This document shows, in pieces, positions 46,550-55,202 of a stretch of DNA of 58,299 nt (its first letter is position 1; every line of letters starts with the position of its first letter). The DNA comes from Oscillatoriaceae cyanobacterium M33_DOE_052 (lineage in GTDB: Bacteria; Cyanobacteriota; Cyanobacteriia; Cyanobacteriales; Laspinemataceae). The translations under genes and the position numbers were made by a program. The stretch lies in contig DVDU01000105.1 of the NCBI GenBank assembly GCA_015296065.1, positions 1-58,299 of the forward strand, in the 5' to 3' direction. The notes beneath the pieces are model-generated. The model worked only from the letters and a program-made list of their open reading frames with translations. It was not told the origin of the DNA and did not search any database.

Positions 46550-46609
46550 AAAATTTTGCTCAATTCGCAATTCTTATTTTGCTCTCCTTTTCAAGGGAGT
46601 TTGCGGGAA

Positions 46610-47308
46610 TCAATTCCCTTGCAGTTGGTCTAATTTTGCCCGCACTGCTTTCATATCTTGCCACATCAACCATTTAGGAGAACCTTCAGTGCGGGCGGGA
46701 TTGCGCAAGAGATAGGAAGGATGGAAAATCGGCATACAAAGTCTTCCTTGCCATTCCATCCATTGGCCACGAATTTTGGTAATGCCGCGTTTATCTCCGA
46801 GTAAACCTTTCACAGCGGTGGCACCGGTTAATAAAATTATCTTGGGGTTCACTAGGCGAATTTGTTCTAATAAGTAAGGCTGACAGGCGGCAATTTCAGC
46901 CGGGGTGGGGGGGCGGTTATTAGGAGGGCGGCATTTGCAAACGTTGCAAATATAAATATCGGTTTCGGGATTAAGTTCTACAGAAGCCAGAATCTGGTCT
47001 AAAAGTTGTCCCGATTTCCCCACAAAGGGTAAACCGGTTTCATCTTCGGTTTGCCCAGGAGCTTCGCCGATAATCATAATTGAGGCTTGGGGGTTGCCTC
47101 GGGAGATAACCGCTTGAATGCGGCTACTGCCCAAAATACACCGCTGGCATTGGTGACAGTGGTGGGCCAGTTGTTCTAGAGTTTGATAGGTGCCTTCCGG
47201 GATGGGGATATTCGCGTCTCTGGGAATGAGTTGAGCCGTTGAGTCTGATGGGGTTATGGGGTTAAGCCCACTGGGTTGAAATAGGTTGAGCTGTTCGGGT
47301 TCAGACAT
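46610..47308 (-). CDS. Family 4 uracil-DNA glycosylase
   Basis: 232 residues. The family motif GEAPGQTEDETGLPFVGKSG (about residues 81-100) and the late HPSYLLR (about 199) are present. Cysteines in CHQCQRC and CNVCKC fit the 4Fe-4S cluster typical of family 4. The first 40 residues are a variable tail with a NLFQP start. It removes uracil from DNA as the first step of base-excision repair. Confidence 0.93.
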   Translation of the reverse strand: MSEPEQLNLFQPSGLNPITPSDSTAQLIPRDANIPIPEGTYQTLEQLAHHCHQCQRCILGSSRIQAVISRGNPQASIMIIGEAPGQTEDETGLPFVGKSGQLLDQILASVELNPETDIYICNVCKCRPPNNRPPTPAEIAACQPYLLEQIRLVNPKIILLTGATAVKGLLGDKRGITKIRGQWMEWQGRLCMPIFHPSYLLRNPARTEGSPKWLMWQDMKAVRAKLDQLQGN

Positions 47309-47341
47309 AGTTTAGGAGAATTCTCATAATTTTGGGTCTAT

Positions 47342-47743
47342 TTATGGCAGCACAGGAGGTTCATGGAGAATGAGACGGTTGCCTAGGGGGTCTCGGGCGT
47401 AGATTTCCCGCCCGTGAGCGGCGATTTGTATGGGGTCAGTTGGGGGATAACCCAAAGCGGTTAGATGATTTATGGCTGCTTCTAAGTCGGCGACTTCTAA
47501 ACATAAACTCATGGCTCCGGTTCTTGCTGGTATTGGGGCAAACTCCCCCAGATGAGTCTCTTTGGGTTTAAAAATCCCCAACCGCAACCCAGTGAGCTGA
47601 AATTCTCCATAAATGTTAGGGATGTATGGCTGGGGCTCTTGACCGAGTAATTGCGCGTAAAACTGTAATAAATCTTCACAATTAATCGCGGCAATGGTGA
47701 GCAACCCCGCCCGATATTGCTGGTGGCGCTTCTGGTTGACCAT
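47342..47743 (-). CDS. VOC (glyoxalase/bleomycin-resistance) family protein
   Basis: 133 residues with the paired beta-alpha-beta-beta-beta modules of the VOC fold: LTIAAINCEDLLQFYAQLLG at the start, SLCLEVADLEAAINHLTALG (about 79-98) and the final IYARDPLGNRLILHEP. Metal ligands cannot be assigned with confidence. The substrate is unknown. It lies 33 bases upstream of the uracil-DNA glycosylase gene on the same strand, so they may be co-transcribed. Confidence 0.88.
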   Translation of the reverse strand: MVNQKRHQQYRAGLLTIAAINCEDLLQFYAQLLGQEPQPYIPNIYGEFQLTGLRLGIFKPKETHLGEFAPIPARTGAMSLCLEVADLEAAINHLTALGYPPTDPIQIAAHGREIYARDPLGNRLILHEPPVLP

Positions 47744-47983
47744 AGCGTGATATATGGGTGAGGAGGATTGCTTCGATAAAATATCATAACTTATGGCGGT
47801 GGTTAGTGAAAGGTGGCAGCTAAAACCCTAAAACCACAAGCAGTTCCTATGTTTTCTGGGGCTGATGCCTAGATTGGTGATGGTATGGGCAGCACGCGCA
47901 CTCCCAAAAGGCTGATTTGTGGTCAAAATCGTTTCACTTCGGTTAAAGTATGATGATAAATTACCAAATTTACTCGACTAGCG

Positions 47984-48562
47984 ATGACTGGAGAAACTCC
48001 TTTACCATCACGATATCACCAACTGCGAGAGTTCCTCGATCGGCAAAATTGGCGCGCTGCCGATCGAGAAACGAAACGTCTGATGTTGCAAATTATGGCT
48101 AAGGAAACTTTAGGTCACTGGACAAGTGCTGATTATCGCGAGTTTCCTTGTGAAGACATCCAGATTTTAGACCAACTGTGGGTTAGCTCTAGTCGGGGGA
48201 GATTTGGCTTTTCTGTACAGCAGCAGATTTATCAGAGTCTCGCTGGTCCCAACGTGATCAATACGGCTATATGTGAAGCGTTTGGAGAGCGGCTGGGGTG
48301 GCGGGTTAATGGGAATTGGTTGTATTATAACGAACTCAGATTTTCCCTCCAAGCACCCCCGGGTAATCTACCTTGGTTTGGTGTGAGCAAACCCCCGGCG
48401 AATAGTTTAAATCTTTTAGAAAAGATTTTTGTAGAAACTGCTGATTTTTTAGATGTATTGACTGGGGGTACATCTTATAAGGATAAAGGAGAATGTCTCA
48501 TGGGAGGGTCTTTATATTTTGGGGCATTCTCCGCTTTTACGCTAAAACGGTGCAATTTGTAA
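47984..48562 (+). CDS. GUN4 domain protein with an unusual C-terminal end
   Basis: 192 residues. The GUN4 core spans about 8-130: YHQLREFLDRQNWRAADRET, the fPC element REFPCEDIQILDQLW, SRGRFGFSVQQQIYQS and GWRVNGNWLYYNELRFS. GUN4 binds porphyrins and stimulates Mg-chelatase; many cyanobacterial paralogues fused to other domains or standing alone have no proven role. The last 35 codons run through a terminator-like hairpin (48488-48532 with TTTT after it), so the genuine C-terminus may have been lost or shifted. Confidence 0.85.
   Translation: MTGETPLPSRYHQLREFLDRQNWRAADRETKRLMLQIMAKETLGHWTSADYREFPCEDIQILDQLWVSSSRGRFGFSVQQQIYQSLAGPNVINTAICEAFGERLGWRVNGNWLYYNELRFSLQAPPGNLPWFGVSKPPANSLNLLEKIFVETADFLDVLTGGTSYKDKGECLMGGSLYFGAFSAFTLKRCNL
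48488..48538 (+). terminator. Terminator-like hairpin inside the GUN4 gene's 3' end
   Basis: GGAGAATG (48488-48495) and CATTCTCC (48525-48532) are exact complements, followed by GCTTTT. It lies upstream of the annotated stop. Confidence 0.45.
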
Positions 48563-48686
48563 TTGCCCTAAAAATGTGATATCGGTCATATCAATGGCAC
48601 AGCCAAAATATCGCGGTTATTATATTGATGAACTAATGAAAAATCCGTCAGCAACCTGTGATTACCGCGCCAGGGGGAATCCATCA

Positions 48687-48813
48687 TATAGTCATTTCAA
48701 ATAAGGTTGAGCCAATTATGTAGTAGGGGCGATTCGCGAATCGCCCCTACATTGGCACCCTTACCCCTAAATCCGGGACAAGATCTATCTCATTATCATT
48801 TGAAATGACTATA
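48687..48813. mobile_element. MITE-like element with 16-base terminal inverted repeats
   Basis: TATAGTCATTTCAAAT (48687-48702) and ATTTGAAATGACTATA (48798-48813) are exact reverse complements 95 bases apart. If the outer TA is the target duplication, the termini are GTCATTTCAAAT, as expected for IS630/Tc1-type elements that insert at TA. No transposase is inside. The GATTCGCGAATC palindrome lies in the middle. It occupies the 409-base gap between the GUN4 gene and the kinase gene. Confidence 0.75.
48723..48750. repeat. Perfect 28-base palindrome with GATTCGCGAATC core
   Basis: Identical to the central 28 bases of the 52-base palindrome at 2265-2316, here nested inside the MITE-like element. 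Confidence 0.95.
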
Positions 48814-48971
48814 AATCTGTACCTCACCAAAATGTCAGTACATTACAGCTTGTTCTGAAAAAATGTGATCCATCTTCCAAGTCCCTCTCCCCCTCTGGTC
48901 GAGGGATTTAGGGTGAGGGGGAAAAAATGGCTGTACTAATTCACTGTTGAACAAGCTGTAATCGTGAACAC

Positions 48972-50387
48972 TTAGCAAGGGGAGGGGAGATTAAAGATGG
49001 TATCGGTAGTCTCTGATGGCGCTGTTGTTGGTTGTGGTTTAGGCTTGCTTGAGCGCTCCCGATCGCTTTTGAATAGTGGCAGCCTCACGGTAAAGGTGGT
49101 GCCGCACCCTTCGCCATCGCTTTCTGCCCAAATCCTACCCCCGTGCATTTCTACTAAGTGGCGGGCGATCGCTAAACCCAAACCCAGTCCCCCGTATTTT
49201 CTAGTGGTGGCTTTTTCCGCTTGGCGGAACATCTCGAAAATACAGGGCAAAAAATCAGCGCTGATCCCGATGCCATTATCCTTAACTTGAATGGTAGCGC
49301 AATAGCCAGTAAGAGCCAGAGTAATTTCTACTCGCCCTTGGTCAGGAGTAAACTTGATGGCATTAGACAGGAGATTAGATATCGCTTGTTTCAGACGGGC
49401 AGCATCAATCTCGATTTCAGGGACGTTGGGATCTAAATCCGTATGAATCGCGATGGCTTTCTCCGCTGCTGCCGGACGTAAGGTATTAATAGTTTCTTCA
49501 AGCAATGAAGCCAGATTGACCGTCCTAATATCCAGATTCAGCTTACCTTGGATAATTTCTGAAATATCGAGTAAATCCTCAATTAACTGCATCTGTAACC
49601 GGGCTTTGCGCTCGATCACATCCAGGCCGTGGGCGGTTGTGGCGGGGTCTAACTTGCCGTCTCGGCAGAGCTTAGACCAACCTAAAATGGCTGTCAGAGG
49701 CGATCGTAATTCGTGGGAGAGAACTGCCAAAAACTCATCTTTCATCTGGTTAGCAATTTGGGCTTGCTCCAAGGCTTGTTGGGCGCGGACTAATAGCTGG
49801 GAGCGCTCTTGCTCCACTTTTTGCCGATCGGCCATTTCCTGGTGTAGTTGTGCTAAAGTCTCTAGTCGCTCGCCATTGCGCTGGTTTACCATCTGTTCCC
49901 AGAGGTCTTTGTCCTGCTGCAATTGTTTCTCCGCCTGCTTGCGCTCTGTAATATCCGATAAAACACACACCGCCGCCATTTCCGTAGTCTGTATCGTTAC
50001 GGGATTTTGGCACAAGCGGAACCATCGATCGCCCACAGCCACATCAACACAGCCGTGGTGAGTCTGTCCTAGTATTTCGCCGTTAGCGACTCTACCATCC
50101 TCCTGATTCCACGGCACTAGCTGCCAATAGCTGTAGCCGATAATCTCTGATAATGGCTTCTTGACAATTGTGGTAAAAGATTTATTGCACCGCAAAACTT
50201 TGCCATCGCCATCGATCGCTGCCACCGCATCGCCAATAGCATCAAAAGTAATTTGCCAATCTTGACCCCCTGCTCTTCCCGCTGCTTCCGCTTGCTTCAA
50301 CCGCAGCAGCCACATACGCGACCCTCGCGCATTTGGCCGAGAGACTAGAGACCTAGAAGGGAATCTCTGACTCGTCCATATCGCCAT
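48972..50387 (-). CDS. PAS-domain histidine kinase
   Basis: About 471 residues from the ATG at 50387 (GGGG eight bases upstream); GTG at 50408 with AGGG is a good alternative. A PAS domain (about 45-155, ITFDAIGDAVAAIDGDGKVL) is followed by a Gln-rich coiled coil (160-220), HisKA with the H-box FLAVLSHELRSPLTAILGW (about 228) and HATPase with NLLSNAIKFTP, DNGIGI and GLGLGLAIARHLV. The Ser/Pro/Thr-rich tail is probably disordered. No membrane segment, no adjacent response regulator. Confidence 0.92.
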   Translation of the reverse strand: MAIWTSQRFPSRSLVSRPNARGSRMWLLRLKQAEAAGRAGGQDWQITFDAIGDAVAAIDGDGKVLRCNKSFTTIVKKPLSEIIGYSYWQLVPWNQEDGRVANGEILGQTHHGCVDVAVGDRWFRLCQNPVTIQTTEMAAVCVLSDITERKQAEKQLQQDKDLWEQMVNQRNGERLETLAQLHQEMADRQKVEQERSQLLVRAQQALEQAQIANQMKDEFLAVLSHELRSPLTAILGWSKLCRDGKLDPATTAHGLDVIERKARLQMQLIEDLLDISEIIQGKLNLDIRTVNLASLLEETINTLRPAAAEKAIAIHTDLDPNVPEIEIDAARLKQAISNLLSNAIKFTPDQGRVEITLALTGYCATIQVKDNGIGISADFLPCIFEMFRQAEKATTRKYGGLGLGLAIARHLVEMHGGRIWAESDGEGCGTTFTVRLPLFKSDRERSSKPKPQPTTAPSETTDTIFNLPSPC

Positions 50388-50796
50388 AGATGTGTCCCCG
50401 TCCGTCACCAAATTAACCCTAATCTGGCCATGAGCGATTCACCTTTTCTTTCTCGCCCTAACATGGCCGCTATGGCGAGCCTCGATTGTCCTCACTCTTT
50501 AGACAACACCCATACTGGATACTTTTTGCATACATAACACTTTTTCTCTATTATAACAGAAATCGCATTCAAATAAATTAATTTTTCCTAAAGAAATTAC
50601 CTATTCTTCTACCCCCAAAATACCCGCATCTTATTTGAAGATTAATTTTTTTCATCCCTGGCTGATTAGCCATAAATATCCAGCTCAATCAACCTGTAGA
50701 TTACCTCGGGATTCTGTATCTGTGATTCTGGGGCTGATGCTGATATTGATGATGCAGGCAGAAATCAGCTTGATACAAAACTTGTAGTTTAGCCAA
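50388..50796. other. AT-rich intergenic region, nothing recognised
   Basis: Four hundred bases upstream of the kinase gene and downstream of the phosphatase gene. It is AT-rich around 50520-50660, which may hold the kinase promoter. No repeat family member, RNA or frame worth listing. Confidence 0.5.
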
Positions 50797-52620
50797 TTAT
50801 TTAATCATAAATTCATCAAACTTGACTACAGATGAGTTAGGTTGGAGCGTATCATAATAATAACTGCTAACTGTGCCAGCACCAGTATCTAAAATGCTAA
50901 ATGCCGTGATTTGATTACTGGCAATATATGGCATCGGTTCCCCCTGCTCATCTAGCAAAGGGGCAATATTTGGCAGAACCGGAGGTAAGCTATTGGGATT
51001 GCCCGTAGCTGTGTATTCTTCCTGATAACCGTGGGGCACCGGTCGCCGCCTTTTCCCAACGTAGGCGTGGTAAGTATTACCCACATTAGAACTTTCTAAA
51101 AAGTGCATGCCACTGGGACTAATAAACCGATTCCATAAATGAGAATGACCATAATAAACTAATTGGACGCCTGCGGCTTCTAGTAGGGGCACGACATCAC
51201 GGATGATATAATCTTGGGCTTTCGGGTATTCATAGCGAATCGTAATTCGCCCGGTAGCATCTTGTTCTAATCGCTGTACGGGGTTGGTATAAGCGGGCAT
51301 AGAATTTTCACCGAGGGAATGGGGGGGATGGTGAAACATGACGATTTTATATTTAGCCTGCTGAAATTCGGGACTATTTAGCTCCTGCTGTAACCAGCGG
51401 TACTGCTCGCTTCCCTGGGATATAGGTTCAAAAATATGCTGACCCCAGCCCCACATTTCTGGTTTATTCAGTGCATAATCTGGTTCGCGATACTTGCCTT
51501 TGGTCTTGTCGCTTAATCCATGAGGACGCCACATATTGGTGATTTCTAACACCACTAAGCGTAGGTCACCAAAAGAAACTGCATAGTATTTTTTACCCCC
51601 TGGAGAGTCGGTGGGAAGGGAGAAAATTTCTTCGTAAGTATCGGCATTAAAAGAATTATTATGCAGCCAAGACTCGCGGACGAAAGGCTGATTGTCTGGG
51701 TTGATTTCTTGGGCTTTTTCCTGGTAAATGGCCTCAGCTCTCTGGAGGGGGAAAGCATCGGCGAATTGGTCGTTGAGAGGGGCGGTCATGGAAAAGCGGC
51801 CCATGACTTCGTGATTGCCGAGTGTCGGGAAGATGGGGGCATTTTGGATAATTTGGCCGCCATGATAGGTGGTGGTAATGCCATTTTGCTCGATCGCCAC
51901 CCTAGCGCGACCTTGGAGACAGGGGAAAAAAGCACCGCCTCGCTTATCGTCGAACCACTCCGAGGCTCGATCGGGTATATTGGCCAAATCTCCGGCGTGG
52001 AAAACCGCATCCACTTGGCCCACTGTCTCCACCACTTTCTGGAGGTTAGGAGCCACCATCGGTTTCACCTGGTGATCAGAAGTGAGGAGAATTTTTAGGG
52101 CAGTTCCCGGTAGGGGAGTCGGAGCGAGGGAGAAAGTCTCGCTAGTGACACTTAAACCATCCTCGCGCACGCTAGTAACGCGATAGGGGAGGCGCTTTCC
52201 AGGGGTTAAATCGGTAATTTCCGCTTCGTGGCGCCAGATCTCGCGCTCTGTGGTTTGCTGGTAGAGAGTGCCATCTGGGTTCCCTACAGCCAACATCCCC
52301 AAATTAATCTGAGATTGGGCGTCCTCTCGGGTGCGGCTCAGTTTAATCGTGGTAGCACCAACGATTTTTTCTAAGTCAGAACCATATTGCACGGTATGCT
52401 GGGCACCGGGAAACTCGGTAAACCATACCACCCGCACGGAGGTGGGGGTGGGCAATTGCAAAAAGGGATCTGTGAGTAGTCGGGGGGCGAAAGTCATGGT
52501 GATAATGGTGTTGCAGAACAAAGCGACGAATGTGGCTACCAAGAAGAGGGAGACGATCGCCCACAAGTGGCGGGGTGGCCCAGACGGAGGTGGGAAGGCT
52601 TCCGGAGCAGGAATCAACAT
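50797..52620 (-). CDS. Purple acid phosphatase-like metallophosphoesterase
   Basis: 607 residues from the ATG at 52620; an in-frame TTG four codons earlier lies at the edge of a repeat. One membrane anchor (about 20-42) places the enzyme outside the plasma membrane. A fibronectin-like N-terminal domain (about 55-165, SVRVVWFTEFPGAQHTVQYG) precedes the metal-binding domain with LLTSDHQVK, FHAGDLAN, TLGNHE, MFHHPPHS and VYYGHSHLWNR, the five expected blocks. The first block has SDHQ where purple acid phosphatases usually have GDxG, so metal geometry may differ. It probably hydrolyses phosphate esters. Confidence 0.88.
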   Translation of the reverse strand: MLIPAPEAFPPPSGPPRHLWAIVSLFLVATFVALFCNTIITMTFAPRLLTDPFLQLPTPTSVRVVWFTEFPGAQHTVQYGSDLEKIVGATTIKLSRTREDAQSQINLGMLAVGNPDGTLYQQTTEREIWRHEAEITDLTPGKRLPYRVTSVREDGLSVTSETFSLAPTPLPGTALKILLTSDHQVKPMVAPNLQKVVETVGQVDAVFHAGDLANIPDRASEWFDDKRGGAFFPCLQGRARVAIEQNGITTTYHGGQIIQNAPIFPTLGNHEVMGRFSMTAPLNDQFADAFPLQRAEAIYQEKAQEINPDNQPFVRESWLHNNSFNADTYEEIFSLPTDSPGGKKYYAVSFGDLRLVVLEITNMWRPHGLSDKTKGKYREPDYALNKPEMWGWGQHIFEPISQGSEQYRWLQQELNSPEFQQAKYKIVMFHHPPHSLGENSMPAYTNPVQRLEQDATGRITIRYEYPKAQDYIIRDVVPLLEAAGVQLVYYGHSHLWNRFISPSGMHFLESSNVGNTYHAYVGKRRRPVPHGYQEEYTATGNPNSLPPVLPNIAPLLDEQGEPMPYIASNQITAFSILDTGAGTVSSYYYDTLQPNSSVVKFDEFMIK

Positions 52621-52633
52621 CGTTGTTACCAAT

Positions 52634-52713
52634 TGATAATTGATAATTGATAATTGTCAATTAATAATTAATAATTATCAATTGTCAATTGTCAATTGAT
52701 AATTGTCAATAAT
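52634..52713. repeat. AATTGATAATTG / AATTGTCAATT array between divergent genes
   Basis: AT-rich units run in both orientations and fill the whole space between the phosphatase and spp start codons, so any promoters for these two genes must overlap the repeat. Confidence 0.85.
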
Positions 52714-52733
52714 CATCACCATCAACTCATCTT

Positions 52734-53516
52734 ATGACAGACAGCCAAGTCACACCAAAAGAGCTACAACCCCAATTCCTATTCATCACCGACTTGGATC
52801 ATACCTTTGTCGGTGATGCCGATGCCTTGAGGGAGCTACAGGCGCTGCTGCGCCAACACCGGCAAGCCTACGGCACTAAGATAGTGTATGCTACCGGACG
52901 ATCGCCGCAGCTTTACCGGCAGCTAAAAGCAGAACAATCTTTGATCAACCCTGATGCTCTGGTGACTTCTGTGGGCACAGAAATTTACTATCAAGATCCC
53001 AGCGATGTTGCCGATCGGGAATGGTCTGCCATCTTGGCTCCCGGTTGGAACCGAGAAATCGTCGCTGCCACTGCGGCAGAATTTGCCGAATTAGTCCCCC
53101 AACCGGAGTCAGAACAGCGTCCCTTCAAACTTAGTTACTATATATCCCCGGAGCTTGCCGCTGGGATTCTGCCCAAAGTGGAATCAATCTTACAACAGCA
53201 AGGCTTAAAAGTAAAACTGGTGTACAGCGGCGGCAAAGATTTAGACTTCCTCCCCGAGAAGGGGAATAAGGGGCTAGCGATGCAGTTTTTAGGCCAACAT
53301 TGGGGCATCTCCCCAGAGCGTACCGTCGCCTGTGGCGATTCTGGTAATGACATTGCCTTATTTTCCGTGGGGTCAGAAAAAGGCATCATTGTGGGCAATG
53401 CCAAATCGGAATTGCGCCAGTGGTATGCTCAAAACCGGACACCCGAAATTTATTTGGCTCAGGCTAACTATGCTCGGGGTATCGTGGAAGGGTTGAAATA
53501 TTTTGGTTTCCTGTAA
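52734..53516 (+). CDS. spp: Sucrose-phosphate phosphatase
   Basis: 260 residues, HAD fold of the Cof/SPP type. Nucleophile D20 and D22 are in LFITDLDHTFVGD; motif II is VYATGRSP, VTSVGTEIYY follows, a Lys in GNKGLAMQFLG is motif III, and ACGDSGNDIALF is motif IV. It removes the phosphate from sucrose-6-phosphate in sucrose synthesis, an osmolyte route of many cyanobacteria. No sucrose-phosphate synthase is adjacent. ruvA starts 11 bases downstream. Confidence 0.9.
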   Translation: MTDSQVTPKELQPQFLFITDLDHTFVGDADALRELQALLRQHRQAYGTKIVYATGRSPQLYRQLKAEQSLINPDALVTSVGTEIYYQDPSDVADREWSAILAPGWNREIVAATAAEFAELVPQPESEQRPFKLSYYISPELAAGILPKVESILQQQGLKVKLVYSGGKDLDFLPEKGNKGLAMQFLGQHWGISPERTVACGDSGNDIALFSVGSEKGIIVGNAKSELRQWYAQNRTPEIYLAQANYARGIVEGLKYFGFL

Positions 53517-53527
53517 ACGGCGGTAAG

Positions 53528-54145
53528 ATGCTCAGCTATCTGAAAGGCACAATGGTGGGGGTACAGCGTCAGGGCAATCGCACTTTACTGATTCTGGAAG
53601 TAAACCAAGTGGGGTGTGAGGTGCAAATTCCCTCCCGTTTGGTGGCTGAGTTGCCCGAGGTGGGGGAACCAGTGCAGGTGTTTGCTCACTTGCAAGTGCG
53701 GGAGGACCAGTGGGTAGTGTATGGGTTTGCTAGCTCGGCGGCGCGGGATTTGTTTCGTCAGTTAATTAGTGTCAGCGGGATTGGGGCGCAATTGGCGATC
53801 GCCCTGTTGGATACCCTGGCACTACCGGATTTAGTGCAGGCGATCGTCACCAGCAATCACCAGGTCCTCGCCAAAACCCCCGGCGTCGGCAAAAAAACCG
53901 CCGAACGCATCGCCTTGGAACTGCGCACCAAGCTGGCACAATGGCAAGAACGCGCTTTCACCCCCACACCAGGAATTCCACCCCAATTGCAAGAAGACAT
54001 AGAAATGACCCTTTTTGCCCTGGGATACAACGCCCAAGAAGTGATGAACGCTTTGGCGGCGGTAGGACGAGACCCCAATTTATCCCCAGATACCGATGCT
54101 GGGGAGTGGATTAAACGCGCCATTGCTTGGTTAAGCCACAATTAG
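53528..54145 (+). CDS. ruvA: Holliday junction DNA helicase subunit RuvA
   Basis: 205 residues of normal length. An OB-fold (about 1-62) is followed by two helix-hairpin-helix motifs (LISVSGIGAQLAIALLDTL and KTPGVGKKTAERIALELRT) and a C-terminal domain III (about 155-205) that contacts RuvB. RuvA tetramers hold the four-way junction for RuvB-driven branch migration. ruvB is not in the window. Confidence 0.96.
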   Translation: MLSYLKGTMVGVQRQGNRTLLILEVNQVGCEVQIPSRLVAELPEVGEPVQVFAHLQVREDQWVVYGFASSAARDLFRQLISVSGIGAQLAIALLDTLALPDLVQAIVTSNHQVLAKTPGVGKKTAERIALELRTKLAQWQERAFTPTPGIPPQLQEDIEMTLFALGYNAQEVMNALAAVGRDPNLSPDTDAGEWIKRAIAWLSHN

Positions 54146-54166
54146 GAACCAATTGGGCGCACAGAC

Positions 54167-54196
54167 TTGAGAGTTTGACCGCTAGTGGGCTATAAT
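54167..54196 (+). promoter_or_regulatory. Likely sigma70-type promoter of rpsO
   Basis: TTGAGA (54167-54172) and TATAAT (54191-54196) are separated by 18 bases, 37 bases before the rpsO ATG. Confidence 0.7.
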
Positions 54197-54232
54197 TGTC
54201 AATTGTCGTATTTGACAGGAAACCAAAAACCA

Positions 54233-54502
54233 ATGGGTCTGCCCCAACAGCGCAAGCAAGAACTCATGCTCGAGTATCAAATCCACGAAACTGATACCGG
54301 CTCCGCCGAAGTACAGGTGGCGATGCTCACCGCTAGAATCAACCAGTTAAGCTCCCACCTAGAAAACAACTCCAAGGACCACGCTGGACGACGGGGTTTA
54401 TTAAAGATGATCGGGCAACGCAAGCGCCTGCTTTCTTATATACTGAAGCAAGACCGGGGGCGCTATCAGGCTCTGATAGGCCGCCTGGGCATTCGCGGTT
54501 AG
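54233..54502 (+). CDS. rpsO: 30S ribosomal protein S15
   Basis: 89 residues from the ATG at 54233, the normal length; the frame is open upstream but without S15 sequence. Family sequence QQRKQELMLEYQIHETDTGS, VQVAMLTARINQLSSHL, DHAGRRGLLKMIGQRKRLLSY. S15 binds 16S rRNA early in small-subunit assembly. The PAM68 gene follows after 45 bases; I recall this rpsO-PAM68 pairing from other cyanobacteria. Confidence 0.98.
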   Translation: MGLPQQRKQELMLEYQIHETDTGSAEVQVAMLTARINQLSSHLENNSKDHAGRRGLLKMIGQRKRLLSYILKQDRGRYQALIGRLGIRG

Positions 54503-54547
54503 GTTAACTAGGCGCGCTTTCCGAGCGCGGCATGAGTACAATTATTT

Positions 54548-55096
54548 ATGTCTTCTGAGCCAGAAAGCACTCGCTTACCATTTGAACCGGTGCGGCGCAA
54601 AAAATTGACCAAGCGCTCTGACAGCGCCAAGAATGGCCGCACCGACGCCGCCACAGCCGCCAAGAATGATGTTGGCGCCGATGGCGCAGGGCAATTGGGT
54701 GGGCGCGCCGATGGCGCGACTCGCCGAGATACCAGCAATAAACCTCACGCGCCAAAATCGGCTCCCCTTCAGGAAACCGCTATCCCCGAAGTAGTCAGCC
54801 GCCGGATGATCTCCCGCATGGCGGTGTTGTCTGGCATCCCCACCACTGTGGGGATATTCAGTTTTTTGATTGCCTACGCGATCGTCAGTAACGGATTGAT
54901 GGAACTGCCTAACACGGCAGTTTTGCTCGTCAGTCTGGGCGGCTTCGGCTTGGGGGTATTAGGACTCAGCTATGGCGTCCTATCCGCATCCTGGGATGAA
55001 GAAGTTCCCGGTAGCCTCCTCGGCTGGAGCGAGTTTACCAGCAATTTCGCTCGGATGAGAGGCGCTTGGCGATCGGCCAGGAAAAAAAATCAATAG
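54548..55096 (+). CDS. PAM68 family photosystem assembly protein
   Basis: 182 residues. A hydrophilic N-terminal half (1-85) is followed by two membrane segments (about 93-117, SGIPTTVGIFSFLIAYAIVS, and 123-146) and SASWDEEVPGSLLGW, the characteristic PAM68/DUF3464 ending. PAM68 helps early photosystem II assembly, and plant homologues also act in chlorophyll delivery. The N-terminal GADGAGQLGGRADGATRRD comes from two near-identical GCGCCGATGGCGC palindromes, another small in-frame repeat. Confidence 0.92.
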   Translation: MSSEPESTRLPFEPVRRKKLTKRSDSAKNGRTDAATAAKNDVGADGAGQLGGRADGATRRDTSNKPHAPKSAPLQETAIPEVVSRRMISRMAVLSGIPTTVGIFSFLIAYAIVSNGLMELPNTAVLLVSLGGFGLGVLGLSYGVLSASWDEEVPGSLLGWSEFTSNFARMRGAWRSARKKNQ

Positions 55097-55102
55097 TCAT
55101 TT

Positions 55103-55178
55103 GGTAATTGATAATTGATAATTGATAATTGATAATTATTAATTGTTAATTATCAATTATCAATTATCAATTGTTAAT
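55103..55178. repeat. Inverted AATTGAT array
   Basis: Four AATTGATAATTG-type units turn at TTATTAATTGTTAATTATC into the complementary series. The complete block can fold into one hairpin between the PAM68 gene and aroF and ends with a GGACAAA heptamer pair. Confidence 0.85.
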
Positions 55179-55202
55179 TAACTTTGGACAAAGGACAAAT
55201 AT

